Source: Salinibacterium sp. UTAS2018
Lineage (GTDB): Bacteria; Actinomycetota; Actinomycetes; Actinomycetales; Microbacteriaceae
Assembly: GCF_004118935.1 (NCBI RefSeq)
Contig: NZ_CP035375.1
Location: 310,001-374,000, forward strand
Direction of reading: 5' to 3'
DNA: 64,000 bases
The notes beneath the pieces are model-generated. The model made no database searches. It was given only the letters and a program-made list of their open reading frames with translations, and was not told where the DNA came from. Made by a program: the position numbers and the translations under genes. Below, in pieces: positions 9,470 through 18,400 of this stretch (the first letter of the stretch is position 1; every line of letters starts with the position of its first letter).

Positions 9470-9708
9470 AACGCCTCGCCATTCCGTATCTCTTCGCCGC
9501 GAGTACCTGTACGGCTCTGATCGACGGGGGAGCGTCCCGCTTGCTCTACGTCGTTGCTCTTGTCTGCATCTGGAACGCACTCAAGTTCATCGCGATCGGT
9601 CCCGTATCGGTCGTGCTGTTGCTCCAATGCAAACGTTCTGAGCGACTATCAATGCGACTCCGGCCTCTATCGACTGTCGCGGAATCGCTCTAGAACGCCT
9701 CGCCATTC
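9250..9708 (+). repeat. 224-bp tandem direct duplication plus short third start
   Basis: Bases 9250-9473 recur at 9474-9697 with only three differences that I can see: A to C near 9301, T to A in CTCCTATGC, and G to T in GGAAGCGCTC. Eleven further bases (9698-9708) restart a third unit. The unit is not a multiple of three, so the second copy shifts frame relative to the gene upstream. The repeat covers the transmembrane part and 3-prime end of the small membrane protein gene and creates two look-alike open frames that are not real genes. From 9709 to 9886 I see no gene. Confidence 0.95.
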
Positions 9709-9886
9709 TGGCGTGACGGTTCGGAGCACGATGCGTACGTTTCGAGTAATCGGAAGAAATCGAGGACAGGGTGCTCCCTTGAGTAGCCAGCCGTTGCTGC
9801 TGAATGATGGGATTCGCGGCGTCACGTGGAGTCTGATCGCTTACAAATCATTTGGATGCCTCCCGAGATCGGCAGTTACGGGGCCT

Positions 9887-11659
9887 TCACAGGATGACTT
9901 CCGTGATCGGCCCGCTGCTGACCCCAGGTTCAAGGACAAGCGCTGGAACGTATCTTGGATACTCCGCGTGGTCACCATCCCACTCGTAAACGACTGTGCG
10001 TAGGGTGTTGAGGTGCCGTCCAAGCAGGACCGCCATCGTGTACGGGCCGTGGAAAGCAAGATGCACTTCGGCTCGTCCGTGAATCGCGGACACCTGTTTG
10101 ATTTGCTGTGCAATCGTCGCGCCGACTCGGGCGCCCTCGCGCGGATCGATCCGGCCCTTGGTGCTGATCGTGATCACTGCGGTCGTATCGAATGTCTGGC
10201 TGGAATCATTCAGGAGTCTCTCGAACGAACTGCGGTCCGGGTGGGGAGTCAAACTGACGAAGATCGCGACACGACCGTGGCCGCTGGTTTCATGTCCGTG
10301 CCCGGATTGAATGACTTCGATCTCGACCGTGCTCTCCTGGGGATCGTCGGCGGGGGCGTTGGACTTCCAGAGTGCTTCCTGGAGGTCGAGAACTTCGACG
10401 ACGCCGATCTTTGTCTCGGGTAGGGCAGCACCTATTGCGAGGGCGATCGAAAGGTGGGCGCCACCTGCGATTCGAACTGTCCTGGCTCCCGCGGCATAGA
10501 CGGCATCGCTGGTGAGAGGGAGGGTTCTCCGCAAGTGTTCAAGCCCGCTCTGTGACGGCAGGCGTCCGGAGTCGGCAGCCTTGACGCGGAGGTGCAAATC
10601 TTCCTCGTCCGCTTCAATGGCGAATGGCGTCGGGCGTGTCTGGAGACGTATCGTGAAGGCGCGGTCTTCTGCACGAATTTGGGGTCTGCGCTGTTCAATG
10701 CGGTGCATGAGAAGGTCACGTACGATCTCGATCTCGCCTGCCTTGGCGAGCACGTTGCTTTGTTTCTTATCGGCAAGCGTTCGAGCAGGTGAGAGCCTCA
10801 ACAGCCGGTCTGCAGCGTCGTAGTCGCACTTCGAGTCATCGTCTGGGCGGGGAACCTTGTTCGCGATGCACAGGCTGAACGCGGGATCGGCATCAAGCTG
10901 CAGCAGACGCGGGAGTTCACGCTCGCGGACAATCTCGCTGTCCACGATCTCTGGTGTCACGATGAGAACAGCGGCCGAGAGTCCGCCCGTGAGGGCATAT
11001 TCGAGTCGATCGGTAGTTGTGCCGGGACGCAGGTCCGTGCGGTCTCGCCACACCACAAGTCCGGAAGCGCGGAGCAAATTCTCAAGTGACTCTGCCTGAG
11101 CAGTTCCGTCAGATTGTCGGTACGAAATAAAGACGGGGCCGTCGCCTCGGACGGCTCCAACGGGTAGCAGTCGAAGCGGGCCAAACCTCGACGTTGGGGA
11201 AATGACCGGCGCTTCAGCGGTGCTAACGCGCCGTAATCGCCTCCGTTGCGCGATGAGGCCCACGAAAGGTTCAGGTCCACCGACCACGTGAACTAGCAAT
11301 ACAACAGGACCGCCGCTTACCTTGGCGGTTTCGCGAAGTGCGTCCACATCGGTCGGACTCGGCCTGGACGGGAACGGGTGGCTGTGCCATTCGCCCACGT
11401 ATCCGGTTGGATCATCGTCGGCGCGCTGAGCGAGGAAACTAGTGAGGAGCTTGTTCGCTAGAACGTCGTCGCGCACGTATTTACTGGGAGTTGCCATTTC
11501 TCCATTGATGATGAGCGCGTGAGTCACAACGATTCTGTTGTCCTCGTGGTAGCCAAGGAGAATTCCGCCTGTTTCGAGAGGGAGATGCTTCGCCGTCGCA
11601 GAGGTGATGCTTTCGTATGCAGCGGGTCTCAGGTCGATGCGTGACGTTTGCTGTCTCAT
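9887..11659 (-). CDS. CBASS effector fusion: JAB peptidase - TIR - SAVED
   Basis: Three domains are visible in 590 residues. Residues 20-140 are a JAB/JAMM (Cap3-like) isopeptidase, with E29 in ETGG and the metal motif HSHP-PSPTD (H92, H94, S101, D104). Residues 173-300 are a TIR domain (VFISYRQSD, VWRDRTDLRPG, then REREL with E246/E248 as candidate NADase glutamates). Residues 335-590 are a SAVED domain, including GGAHLSIALAIG and the typical VHLAFHGPYTMAVLLGR and VVYEW. By family, SAVED binds cyclic oligonucleotide from the CD-NTase and TIR then destroys NAD+. Cap3 normally is a separate protein that removes the CD-NTase from targets. It is the last gene of the operon, starting inside the Cap2 stop (TAATG). 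A single-chain JAB-TIR-SAVED is unusual. Confidence 0.9.
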   Translation of the reverse strand: MRQQTSRIDLRPAAYESITSATAKHLPLETGGILLGYHEDNRIVVTHALIINGEMATPSKYVRDDVLANKLLTSFLAQRADDDPTGYVGEWHSHPFPSRPSPTDVDALRETAKVSGGPVVLLVHVVGGPEPFVGLIAQRRRLRRVSTAEAPVISPTSRFGPLRLLPVGAVRGDGPVFISYRQSDGTAQAESLENLLRASGLVVWRDRTDLRPGTTTDRLEYALTGGLSAAVLIVTPEIVDSEIVRERELPRLLQLDADPAFSLCIANKVPRPDDDSKCDYDAADRLLRLSPARTLADKKQSNVLAKAGEIEIVRDLLMHRIEQRRPQIRAEDRAFTIRLQTRPTPFAIEADEEDLHLRVKAADSGRLPSQSGLEHLRRTLPLTSDAVYAAGARTVRIAGGAHLSIALAIGAALPETKIGVVEVLDLQEALWKSNAPADDPQESTVEIEVIQSGHGHETSGHGRVAIFVSLTPHPDRSSFERLLNDSSQTFDTTAVITISTKGRIDPREGARVGATIAQQIKQVSAIHGRAEVHLAFHGPYTMAVLLGRHLNTLRTVVYEWDGDHAEYPRYVPALVLEPGVSSGPITEVIL

Positions 11660-13122
11660 TATTGATTTCCTTCTGCGGTGACAGGAATATTCCGAACTTC
11701 CCCAGCGGGGTTAAGGGGGCTTTTCAGGATGAGCCCGATGGCGTGACGGACGGTTGCTGCTGCCGCTTCGATCACCGCGACCGGGGGCGTCGGAGAGATC
11801 GGGCTTCCGCAGCCTGCCTCGAATACCTCGGCGGACGGTGATCGGGCAGCGATCGTCGAGGATGGTTGCGGGGTCGCGCCGTCGAGCGGGGGCAACACGT
11901 CGATACGATACGTTGCTCCGGTGTTTTGCAGTGCCGCAGAGAGTATTCGGGTGCCTATTGACTCGGCGGCGACATGGAGAAGAGCTGTGGTGGCGAAGTC
12001 AGCGGTGGCGTTTATGACGAGGTCATGCTCGTTGAGCAGGTCTACTGCCTCTGCGCCGGTTGAGAGTGCGGTTTCGATCAGGTTGATGCTGTCCGGATGA
12101 ATCTCACTGCGGGCCACTAAGTGGCTCTTGACTGCTTGGGCCTTGGACCGGCCGATGGCCTCCGGGCCGACAAGATGGCGGACTAGGTTTCCGGGCATGA
12201 CGACATCCGCGTCGACAAGTGTGAGGTGACGGAACCCCGATCGGACAGCCGCGTCAGCGATGAACGAACCGAGCGCGCCGACACCGACAATGGCGAGCTG
12301 GCTTTGGTTGAGCTGCGGCGCCAGTGCTCCGGCCCGTGAAGAACGGGCAGCCTCGGTATCCGCTGCCGACCTCAAACGCCTGACGGCGATGCCGCCGGTC
12401 GTCGTCGGCCAGACCTCTAGCGTGATTGCGCCGTCGTGCGCGCCGCGCCGGTAGATCAGAACGACGATGCCAATCGCGTGGGCACGGATCTGTCGATCGA
12501 TATTAACGTTCGGATCGATTCTTGCGGCAATGTCATCCCACTTGTGAGGGGGAGTTGCCACCTCACCGAGGTCGGCGACGTAGCCGAATCGGTCCTTGCT
12601 GCGTTTCGACGTCTTCACTGGACGCGTTCCGGATCCAATCTTCATTGTGTTGTTCGAGGAAGGGCGAAAGCGCACATAGCTGTTTCGCCGCTGCGAGAGG
12701 TCGTCGTAGAGATAGAGCTGTTCGTCATCGGAGCACTGAAAATAGCGATCGAGATCGAGGTCTGGTCGATCGTCCGGCCACCCCAAGTTTGCGTTCTCAA
12801 ACCACGACTTGATGTGCTCCAGAAACGCATCTGTCTCGGTCCACCACAGCCCCTCGTGATCATCTTCCGCGACTAGGCATAGTGCCCCGTCCAGCTCTCG
12901 ATGCCAGGACAAGGGCACTTCGTCGGTTTCGACCGGGATGACACGTGGGGGCCGGAATGGAAACCGTGACGGCAACGTGATAACGATGGAGGCCGTGCCG
13001 CCTCCATGCGTGATGGGACCCTGCCACCCAGTATCGGTTTCGACGTAGCCTGAGCGGATAAGGCCTTCCTCGAAGTGTTGTCGCGTGTACGCGATGTAGT
13101 CGTCATACGTGGCCAGGCTCAA
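11659..13122 (-). CDS. cap2: Cap2: E2-E1 ubiquitin-transferase-like protein of type II CBASS
   Basis: Cap2 activates and conjugates the C-terminus of the CD-NTase to targets, priming the synthase. The N-terminal 170 residues are E2-like, with FPFRPPRVIPV and the candidate catalytic C82 in DGALCLV. The C-terminal half is a ThiF/E1 adenylation domain: AIVGVGALGSF at about 277-287, LVDADVV, GRSKAQAVKSHL, and a candidate E1 cysteine C438 in EAGCGSP. A middle adaptor segment (about 175-265) links the two. The length of 487 is somewhat shorter than many Cap2 proteins. Its ATG overlaps the CD-NTase stop by four bases (ATGA), and its own stop overlaps the effector start, so all three are translationally coupled. 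Confidence 0.92.
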   Translation of the reverse strand: MSLATYDDYIAYTRQHFEEGLIRSGYVETDTGWQGPITHGGGTASIVITLPSRFPFRPPRVIPVETDEVPLSWHRELDGALCLVAEDDHEGLWWTETDAFLEHIKSWFENANLGWPDDRPDLDLDRYFQCSDDEQLYLYDDLSQRRNSYVRFRPSSNNTMKIGSGTRPVKTSKRSKDRFGYVADLGEVATPPHKWDDIAARIDPNVNIDRQIRAHAIGIVVLIYRRGAHDGAITLEVWPTTTGGIAVRRLRSAADTEAARSSRAGALAPQLNQSQLAIVGVGALGSFIADAAVRSGFRHLTLVDADVVMPGNLVRHLVGPEAIGRSKAQAVKSHLVARSEIHPDSINLIETALSTGAEAVDLLNEHDLVINATADFATTALLHVAAESIGTRILSAALQNTGATYRIDVLPPLDGATPQPSSTIAARSPSAEVFEAGCGSPISPTPPVAVIEAAAATVRHAIGLILKSPLNPAGEVRNIPVTAEGNQ

Positions 13123-14126
13123 CCGAAGGTCCTCTGGCCCGCCGGAACCACGCGTGCACCGGCTGAGATCGCGAATGCCCGCTTACTGCCGTCCTCGTTG
13201 AATCCGGGAGGCATCGGGAACACGATCTCGTCGTCGCCGTTCTTTCCGAGCAGCTTCCGAAATGCGAGGGCCGCCTTGCCTTCGTCTTCTTCGTCGAGTG
13301 CGTCCCGTGCTGCAATAGCGGAGTTCGCGAATTGGGTTCGTGCTGCCTCCAACTCGTCGTCGGTCGCACGGATACGGATGACGTTCCCCGGCAGCGTCGG
13401 ATCGTTCACGCCGATGCCATAGGCCACGAATTTTCCAATGATCTTGCTAGCTTCAGCGGTCGCAGAAACGTAGTACTCCGCCTGGTCATTGCCAGACACT
13501 GCGCCGGATGCGAACGCCTGGTAGGTCGCCAGCTCGATGAAGAAGCCCCCAGGCTTCTTCTTGCCGAGTTGGGCGCGCCGGGTCTGGCGGAGCAGCTTGA
13601 CCGTCGGCACGTAAAAGCCGTCGTGGGCCGCGTTCATCTCGCTCGACAGTGAGGTCAGTCCTTCAGGGTTTGTGCGTACCCACTCGTTCTCGTCACCCTT
13701 CTGCGGGATCTCCCATGTCTCTCCGTCCCAGTGGAGACGGGCTGGGACGGCATCCACGTAGAGGTCGTACTCGGGGAAGGAGATCTGGAGGCTGCGGTCC
13801 TGACGCTTCGTGCGTCGGTGCCCCTCGGCGTCCGTACCGAACTCGGCGTGCAATACCGTGAAGAACTTGTCCAGTATGTCCTTCGATGTGACGTCGCTCG
13901 GCATGTCAGGAAGGCGTACGAGTACGTCGACGTCCTTGATTCGTCTGATCGACACGTTGCGCTTGTACGAACCGATCAACACGGGGGAGACGCCGTACTC
14001 GGTGAGCTTGGCGTCCGCCTCCAGGGCATCGCGTACCAGTCGATGCGCCTCCGGCGCGTTTGTCTTGTCATCGCTGGGCTCGATGGAGCTCAGCGCATCC
14101 TTGAACTGCTGTTTGAGGTGAGCCAT
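13119..14126 (-). CDS. CD-NTase (cGAS/DncV-like nucleotidyltransferase) of CBASS
   Basis: This enzyme is expected to make a cyclic di- or trinucleotide after phage infection. The nucleotidyltransferase signature is complete: GS at 52-53 (IGSYKRN), the metal ligands D65 and D67 in IKDVDVLV, and a third aspartate D125 in LYVDAVP. The 335-residue length is typical. The protein ends in RTFG, a C-terminal glycine of the sort that Cap2 enzymes adenylate and transfer. I cannot assign the clade or product with confidence. It is the first CBASS gene, preceded by GGAGCC near the start codon. A small gene and a 15-bp hairpin lie upstream on the same strand. Confidence 0.92.
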   Translation of the reverse strand: MAHLKQQFKDALSSIEPSDDKTNAPEAHRLVRDALEADAKLTEYGVSPVLIGSYKRNVSIRRIKDVDVLVRLPDMPSDVTSKDILDKFFTVLHAEFGTDAEGHRRTKRQDRSLQISFPEYDLYVDAVPARLHWDGETWEIPQKGDENEWVRTNPEGLTSLSSEMNAAHDGFYVPTVKLLRQTRRAQLGKKKPGGFFIELATYQAFASGAVSGNDQAEYYVSATAEASKIIGKFVAYGIGVNDPTLPGNVIRIRATDDELEAARTQFANSAIAARDALDEEDEGKAALAFRKLLGKNGDDEIVFPMPPGFNEDGSKRAFAISAGARVVPAGQRTFG

Positions 14127-14161
14127 TGGCTCCTCCGATTCGGATTGTAGGGGGTCGGGTG

Positions 14162-14207
14162 TTCCGAGTCTTCCTCACACCACCGACATTGCGAGGAAGA
14201 CTCGGAA
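14162..14207 (-). terminator. Perfect 15-bp hairpin between the small gene and the CD-NTase
   Basis: TTCCGAGTCTTCCTC at 14162-14176 pairs perfectly with GAGGAAGACTCGGAA at 14193-14207 around a 16-nt loop. It lies just after the stop of the 39-residue gene and 36 bases before the CD-NTase start. On the minus strand no run of T follows, so it could be a weak terminator or attenuator, an RNA processing site or a protein-binding site. Confidence 0.6.
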
Positions 14208-14214
14208 TGGGGGT

Positions 14215-14334
14215 CTACTTCTTCTTGCCGCTCTTGCCAGTGCTCTCGTCGGTCGTCGTCTTGGGGTGACTCTTCACGGTTGACTGCTTCACAAAGCGCC
14301 CGGTGATGGCGCTACGCCCTCGCTTACCTGCCAT
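14215..14334 (-). CDS. Small basic protein upstream of CBASS
   Basis: The 39 residues begin MAGKRGRSAITGRFV and end in a lysine-rich tail, SGKSGKKK. The reading frame is clean, the ATG has a GGGAGGTG ribosome binding site close upstream, and a stop is followed by a strong hairpin. From memory, very similar GRSA-TGR-V-HPKTT small proteins recur across actinobacteria in accessory regions, usually without a function. It is the first gene of the leftward unit that includes the CBASS operon and is divergent from the XRE regulator, so it may be co-regulated with CBASS. The high positive charge would suit nucleic-acid binding, which is speculation. Confidence 0.75.
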   Translation of the reverse strand: MAGKRGRSAITGRFVKQSTVKSHPKTTTDESTGKSGKKK

Positions 14335-14434
14335 TGCTTTCACCTCCCTCGTGTTCCAAATTCGATGTCATGTTTCAATTCTAACACAGTCGTGTCGAGA
14401 GTGACTTGGTGTTGTAGATGTGAGACACTCGAGT
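14335..14434. promoter_or_regulatory. Divergent promoter region between CBASS unit and XRE module
   Basis: About 100 bases separate two divergent units. The stretch is more AT-rich than its flanks and contains short palindromes, including ACACAGTCGTGT near 14392 and ACTCGAGT at 14427-14434 directly against the XRE start codon. These are plausible binding sites for the adjacent XRE regulator. Promoter boxes could not be called with confidence. Confidence 0.4.
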
Positions 14435-14803
14435 ATGGCCAAAACAACGATCAACACGGCCGCGCTCTATTCGGCGCTCGATGCTGCCCGCCAAGAACGC
14501 CAGCTCTCGTGGCGAACGCTGGCGGGTGAGATCGGCGTGAGTCCGTCGCTGCTCTCAAGGCTCGGCAACGGACTGAAGCCGGACACCGACGGGTTCGCAA
14601 CGATCATTGCGTGGCTCAGGCTCCCTGCCGAGGGCTTCTTTGAGCGCGATGGCGAGACCAATGCCGACGACGCGCGTGAACCAGATCTCATGGCGCAGCT
14701 CGCGCCCCTTCTCCGGGCCCGCAAGGATCTAAGCGAGACGGATATCAACTACCTCCAGCAAGTAATCGGTCTCACCGTTGAACGCGCTCGGGCGAAGGGA
14801 TGA
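14435..14803 (+). CDS. XRE-family helix-turn-helix regulator
   Basis: This is a DNA-binding repressor candidate. The helix-turn-helix covers roughly residues 10-65 (SWRTLAGEIGVSPSLLSRLGNG, with the LLSRL recognition helix split here by description rather than repeat), followed by an acidic linker and a C-terminal helix. The ATG at 14435 is preferred over the GTG at 14420 because the protein then starts at MAKTTINTAALY, as in related regulators; translation may be leaderless. Its stop is four bases before the ImmA-like start, so the two are one operon. XRE/ImmA pairs work as repressor and repressor-cleaving protease in integrative elements. It probably controls both its own operon and the divergent CBASS unit. 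Confidence 0.85.
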   Translation: MAKTTINTAALYSALDAARQERQLSWRTLAGEIGVSPSLLSRLGNGLKPDTDGFATIIAWLRLPAEGFFERDGETNADDAREPDLMAQLAPLLRARKDLSETDINYLQQVIGLTVERARAKG

Positions 14804-14806
14804 TTT

Positions 14807-15385
14807 GTGCGTCGCGGATTCAAGACCGAGGCGAAGCGCCTTGCGCTGGAGCTTCGGACTGAAATAGATCTCGGCGCGCACGCGCCCTTCGACCCGTACG
14901 CGTTCGCGTCGGAGTACGGAATCCCTGTCGTTCGACTTAGCGAACTCGACGGCGCGGCGCGCGAGCATTTCCTGAATGCACAGGGGAGTGCGCTCTCAGG
15001 CGCGTTGATCCCAGACGGCACAGGAGCTGTGATTCTGGAGAACGATGCGCAACCGCTCACGCGGAGACGCACCACAATGTGTCACGAACTCGCTCATGTT
15101 GTTCTCGAGCACTCATTTGGTGTCTCACTGTCCGACGAACGGAAGTGCGGGCTCGGCGGTGAGCAGGAGGAGGAAGCCGACTGGCTCTCTGGTGAGATGC
15201 TCATTCCCCATGACGGCGCCTTCCGGCTAGCCCGAGCTAACGCCACGGACGAGCGTGCGGCTCAGGTGTTTGACGTGAGTCTTGCGGTTGCCCGCTGGCG
15301 CATGAATCACAGCGGAGCGCGCAAAGTCGTTGAGCGAGGCCGGGCAAAATGGGCAAACGGTGGAAGCCAACATGTTGCTCGATGA
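14807..15385 (+). CDS. ImmA/IrrE-family metallopeptidase
   Basis: The protein has 192 residues and a zinc-peptidase motif CHELAHVVLEH (HExxH plus a following H/E region) near residue 90. An EEEADWLSGEMLIP block follows, typical of ImmA/IrrE (DUF955) enzymes, where E-x-x-A-x-x-F/L-A supplies further ligands. ImmA of ICEBs1 and IrrE of Deinococcus cleave XRE-type repressors after DNA damage. The GTG start at 14807 lies just after the XRE stop, and an RBS is likely inside the XRE gene. The pairing predicts that it inactivates the adjacent XRE protein and so switches on the module or the element. Its C-terminus (WRMNHSGARK) is normal for the family. Confidence 0.85.
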   Translation: MRRGFKTEAKRLALELRTEIDLGAHAPFDPYAFASEYGIPVVRLSELDGAAREHFLNAQGSALSGALIPDGTGAVILENDAQPLTRRRTTMCHELAHVVLEHSFGVSLSDERKCGLGGEQEEEADWLSGEMLIPHDGAFRLARANATDERAAQVFDVSLAVARWRMNHSGARKVVERGRAKWANGGSQHVAR

Positions 15386-15452
15386 TGCGATGGACAGATC
15401 GCGCTATGACCTCCAACCCCTTGCGGGCTAGGACGAGGAAAGAGATTGACCT

Positions 15453-18400
15453 ATGTCTGACGTCGGAGACACCAGCATTCGCACGATAGTCAGCGAATTC
15501 GAGCGAGAATCTCTGTGGGCGCTGCTCTACGCGTCCGCATCGGCGCCGGAAACCCGTGAGCGATGGTATTCGCTCGCGTTCCTGATCAACGCTGCCCTTC
15601 GAGAACATGCGCCGACAAACGGCACCGAAGCGACCGCGGCTGACCTCCGTCGCTTGCTCGATGCCGTCGAGGACTGGGACCCATCGATCCGTTTCATGGA
15701 GGATTTCACCCCAAAAGATCCGCGAGACAACGCTCGCATCCGACTCGGTGACAATACAGTTCGTATCTTTCCTGGATCGATCGAGCGTCCGATCGCAGAC
15801 GTGGATCGCGCCCTCATGCTGGCGCGTGCGTTAGACGAGACGCTTGCCTCAAAGCTGGGATTCGGAATCTCAGACTTAACTGCTCTAGTGCTCGAGCATG
15901 TGGACAACGAGATCGCAACTCTCGCAACCGCCTGGCCAGTCGCGACCGAAAACCGCACAGAGATAGTCACAGAGAGCGAGATACTTCGAGCTATAGACGC
16001 GATGAGAGCTCACGCTGGAGACGCTCCTTCTACCGCCGCTCAAGCGAGCGCGCTTGAATGGATAACAACTTCGATAGACCAAGTCGATTTTGACCCGCAC
16101 CACCCGCAGAGCTTGTTCGGCCACGCAATGAGAGTGGTTGATGCCGATGGCACGACTCGATGGATGCCGCTGTCGATCATCCCTGATGCTTTTGGTTTTG
16201 CGATTGGGGAGCTTGCGGAACTAGTGGCTGACGAAGACGGTGTGGCTGAAGAGTTTTCTCGCACCGTCGCATCTGAGGTCAGACAGAAGCTCTGGAAATT
16301 TGGGCGAACGATAATCGGAGCGGCAGAGACGGTCGACGGTCCACCAGTGGTGACGGGCGGCAACTACGTTCAATGGATCATTGCGCCCAGTCCACAGCGG
16401 GCACTACTTGTTCAGATAGTCAGCTCGATCGGTACCGAGTTCGGCGGTTTCGGAGAAGTCGACCCGGCCGCTTTGCAAGCCCGTAGCGTATCTGTTTCGC
16501 AAGACGGACGGGTGAAGGTACCCCTGGCGAGGGATGGCGTATCGTTGCCCCCTAGCGTGGAGATAGTTCCGCTGATGATCGTCGCCACCGCTCATCACGT
16601 GATGGTGCCGTCGAGCCCTGGCATGATGAGCATGACACTAGACGATTTAGCGTGGATCTCCGCAACGGCCGATGCAGAACTGGATCTGTACAACTTCTGT
16701 CGCGATCTAAGCCGTTCAGACCTCCCTCGATACTTCGGGTTTGAAACGATCAACACCTGGGAAATGTGGCGGGCCAATGGGAAAAGTCTATTTTCGGGCG
16801 GCCTTGCGCCCAGCATGATGATGCTGGACCCGCACGCGGGCGATGCGGAATGGGATCGCTCTGTGCAGCTCAGCAGCGTTGAGGTAGGTCTGGCTGCGCT
16901 TCAACTTCCGGGCCTTCGAGAAATGGCGGCGGCCGAATTTGAGCCGGGTAGCCCAGCTCATGTTATGTCTTGGCCGCGAATTGATGGCAATGCAACAGAA
17001 GGAAACGTCCGTGTATCAAGAGCGGGTTTCTTCGAGCGAGGAATTCCCTGCGGCTGGGACATTTATGTTGGGTCATACCCAGTGGCAATTCCCACTTCGT
17101 CGTCGTTGTGGCCCGATGGAGACAAAGGCATTTTGCTTCACAAGCTTGCTGGGGCGATCGCGTTCGGAGTCGGGCAGGTCGAGAACGAATGGCAATTGGC
17201 GCTTGACGGCCGCGATATCGCGGGATACGTCTTCATCACTGGAGAAGCGGACGAGAACCAGTGTGAAACTCCATTCACGGTTGTTCAGCATCGCACCACG
17301 GCCGGACCAGTCGGAAGCATTCACGAATACGAGGTGATCGTCGACTTCGAAAAGATCCTCGAAGTCGGAGATGGCCACCCCGCGGTGCTTCGAGAACACA
17401 TGGCGGCCTTGATGGAGCAAATACTCCTAATGAGCGACGTCGAGCCAGCAGCCGCCCAGCGAGTGCGGACCGCGTGGGAAGTGGCGCCTCCTACGCTCAC
17501 TTTCGACGTCGCGAGCGCGCGCACGAAACGTTACGGACTGGCCCTGCCCGTTACCAAGGATCTCGCATTTACCGCCACCGCAGAACGCTTGGTATCAGAA
17601 CGCGTCCGGGCGGCAGGGGTGGCTGTGGGTCAGTATCGAGGGCGTGAATTAGACCGTGACATCCTGGCACGGGCTACGTTGGAGATTCTTCTGACCCGAC
17701 TCTCGGAATTCGACCGAGACGACATCACTCGATGGGGAATGATCCAGCTGGAGCGGGTCGCCGAACATCGTGCCCAGGAGCTAGCGAACATTAGTCGCTC
17801 AGCTCGCGATCTGGATGTCGCTTGGAACCCCGTGGCGCGGTACGCGGAAAAGATTGCGGAGTTCCTCAATCTGCGCCGTGGCAACGAAATCCTTGTCGAG
17901 CAGGCACTGCGGGCCACGCCGAGCGGGAATAAGCCCATTGACCGGATCGCTTGGGCGGAACTTCTGGCCTTCGCCGATGTCTATCTCAACGCAACCACCC
18001 GTAGCGAAAACATTCATCACCAAGTAAACCCGTTAGCGATAGACATCTCCGAGTCGTACGTTATCTCGGAGGTGGAAGACCTCGAACCCAGCGAGGAACA
18101 GCACCGTGTCCGATACGACCTCGATGCGACAGCGTTCAACGAAGCGGTTGCGAACTCGAGGATGCGTTCGGATGACCTCGAGGCGACCGCTGTGTCGCAA
18201 GCGCGCCGAGACGATGTAGACGCGGCGATGTTGATGGGCTACGGAGCGACTCCACTCGATATATACACCGTCCTATTTGCATTGGCACAATGGCCGCTGG
18301 ACGACGAAGATGCGGATGCCGTCGAAACCACCCTCGACGAAGCCCTAGCTCACCTCGTCGATTTGACATTGCTTGGTAAGGAGGACGGGGGAGGGGCGCG

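Noticed and set aside
9330..10003. Two similar open frames around the 9250-9700 repeat
   Set aside because: They arise from the 224-bp duplication read in shifted frames, and duplicate each other; they are not genes.
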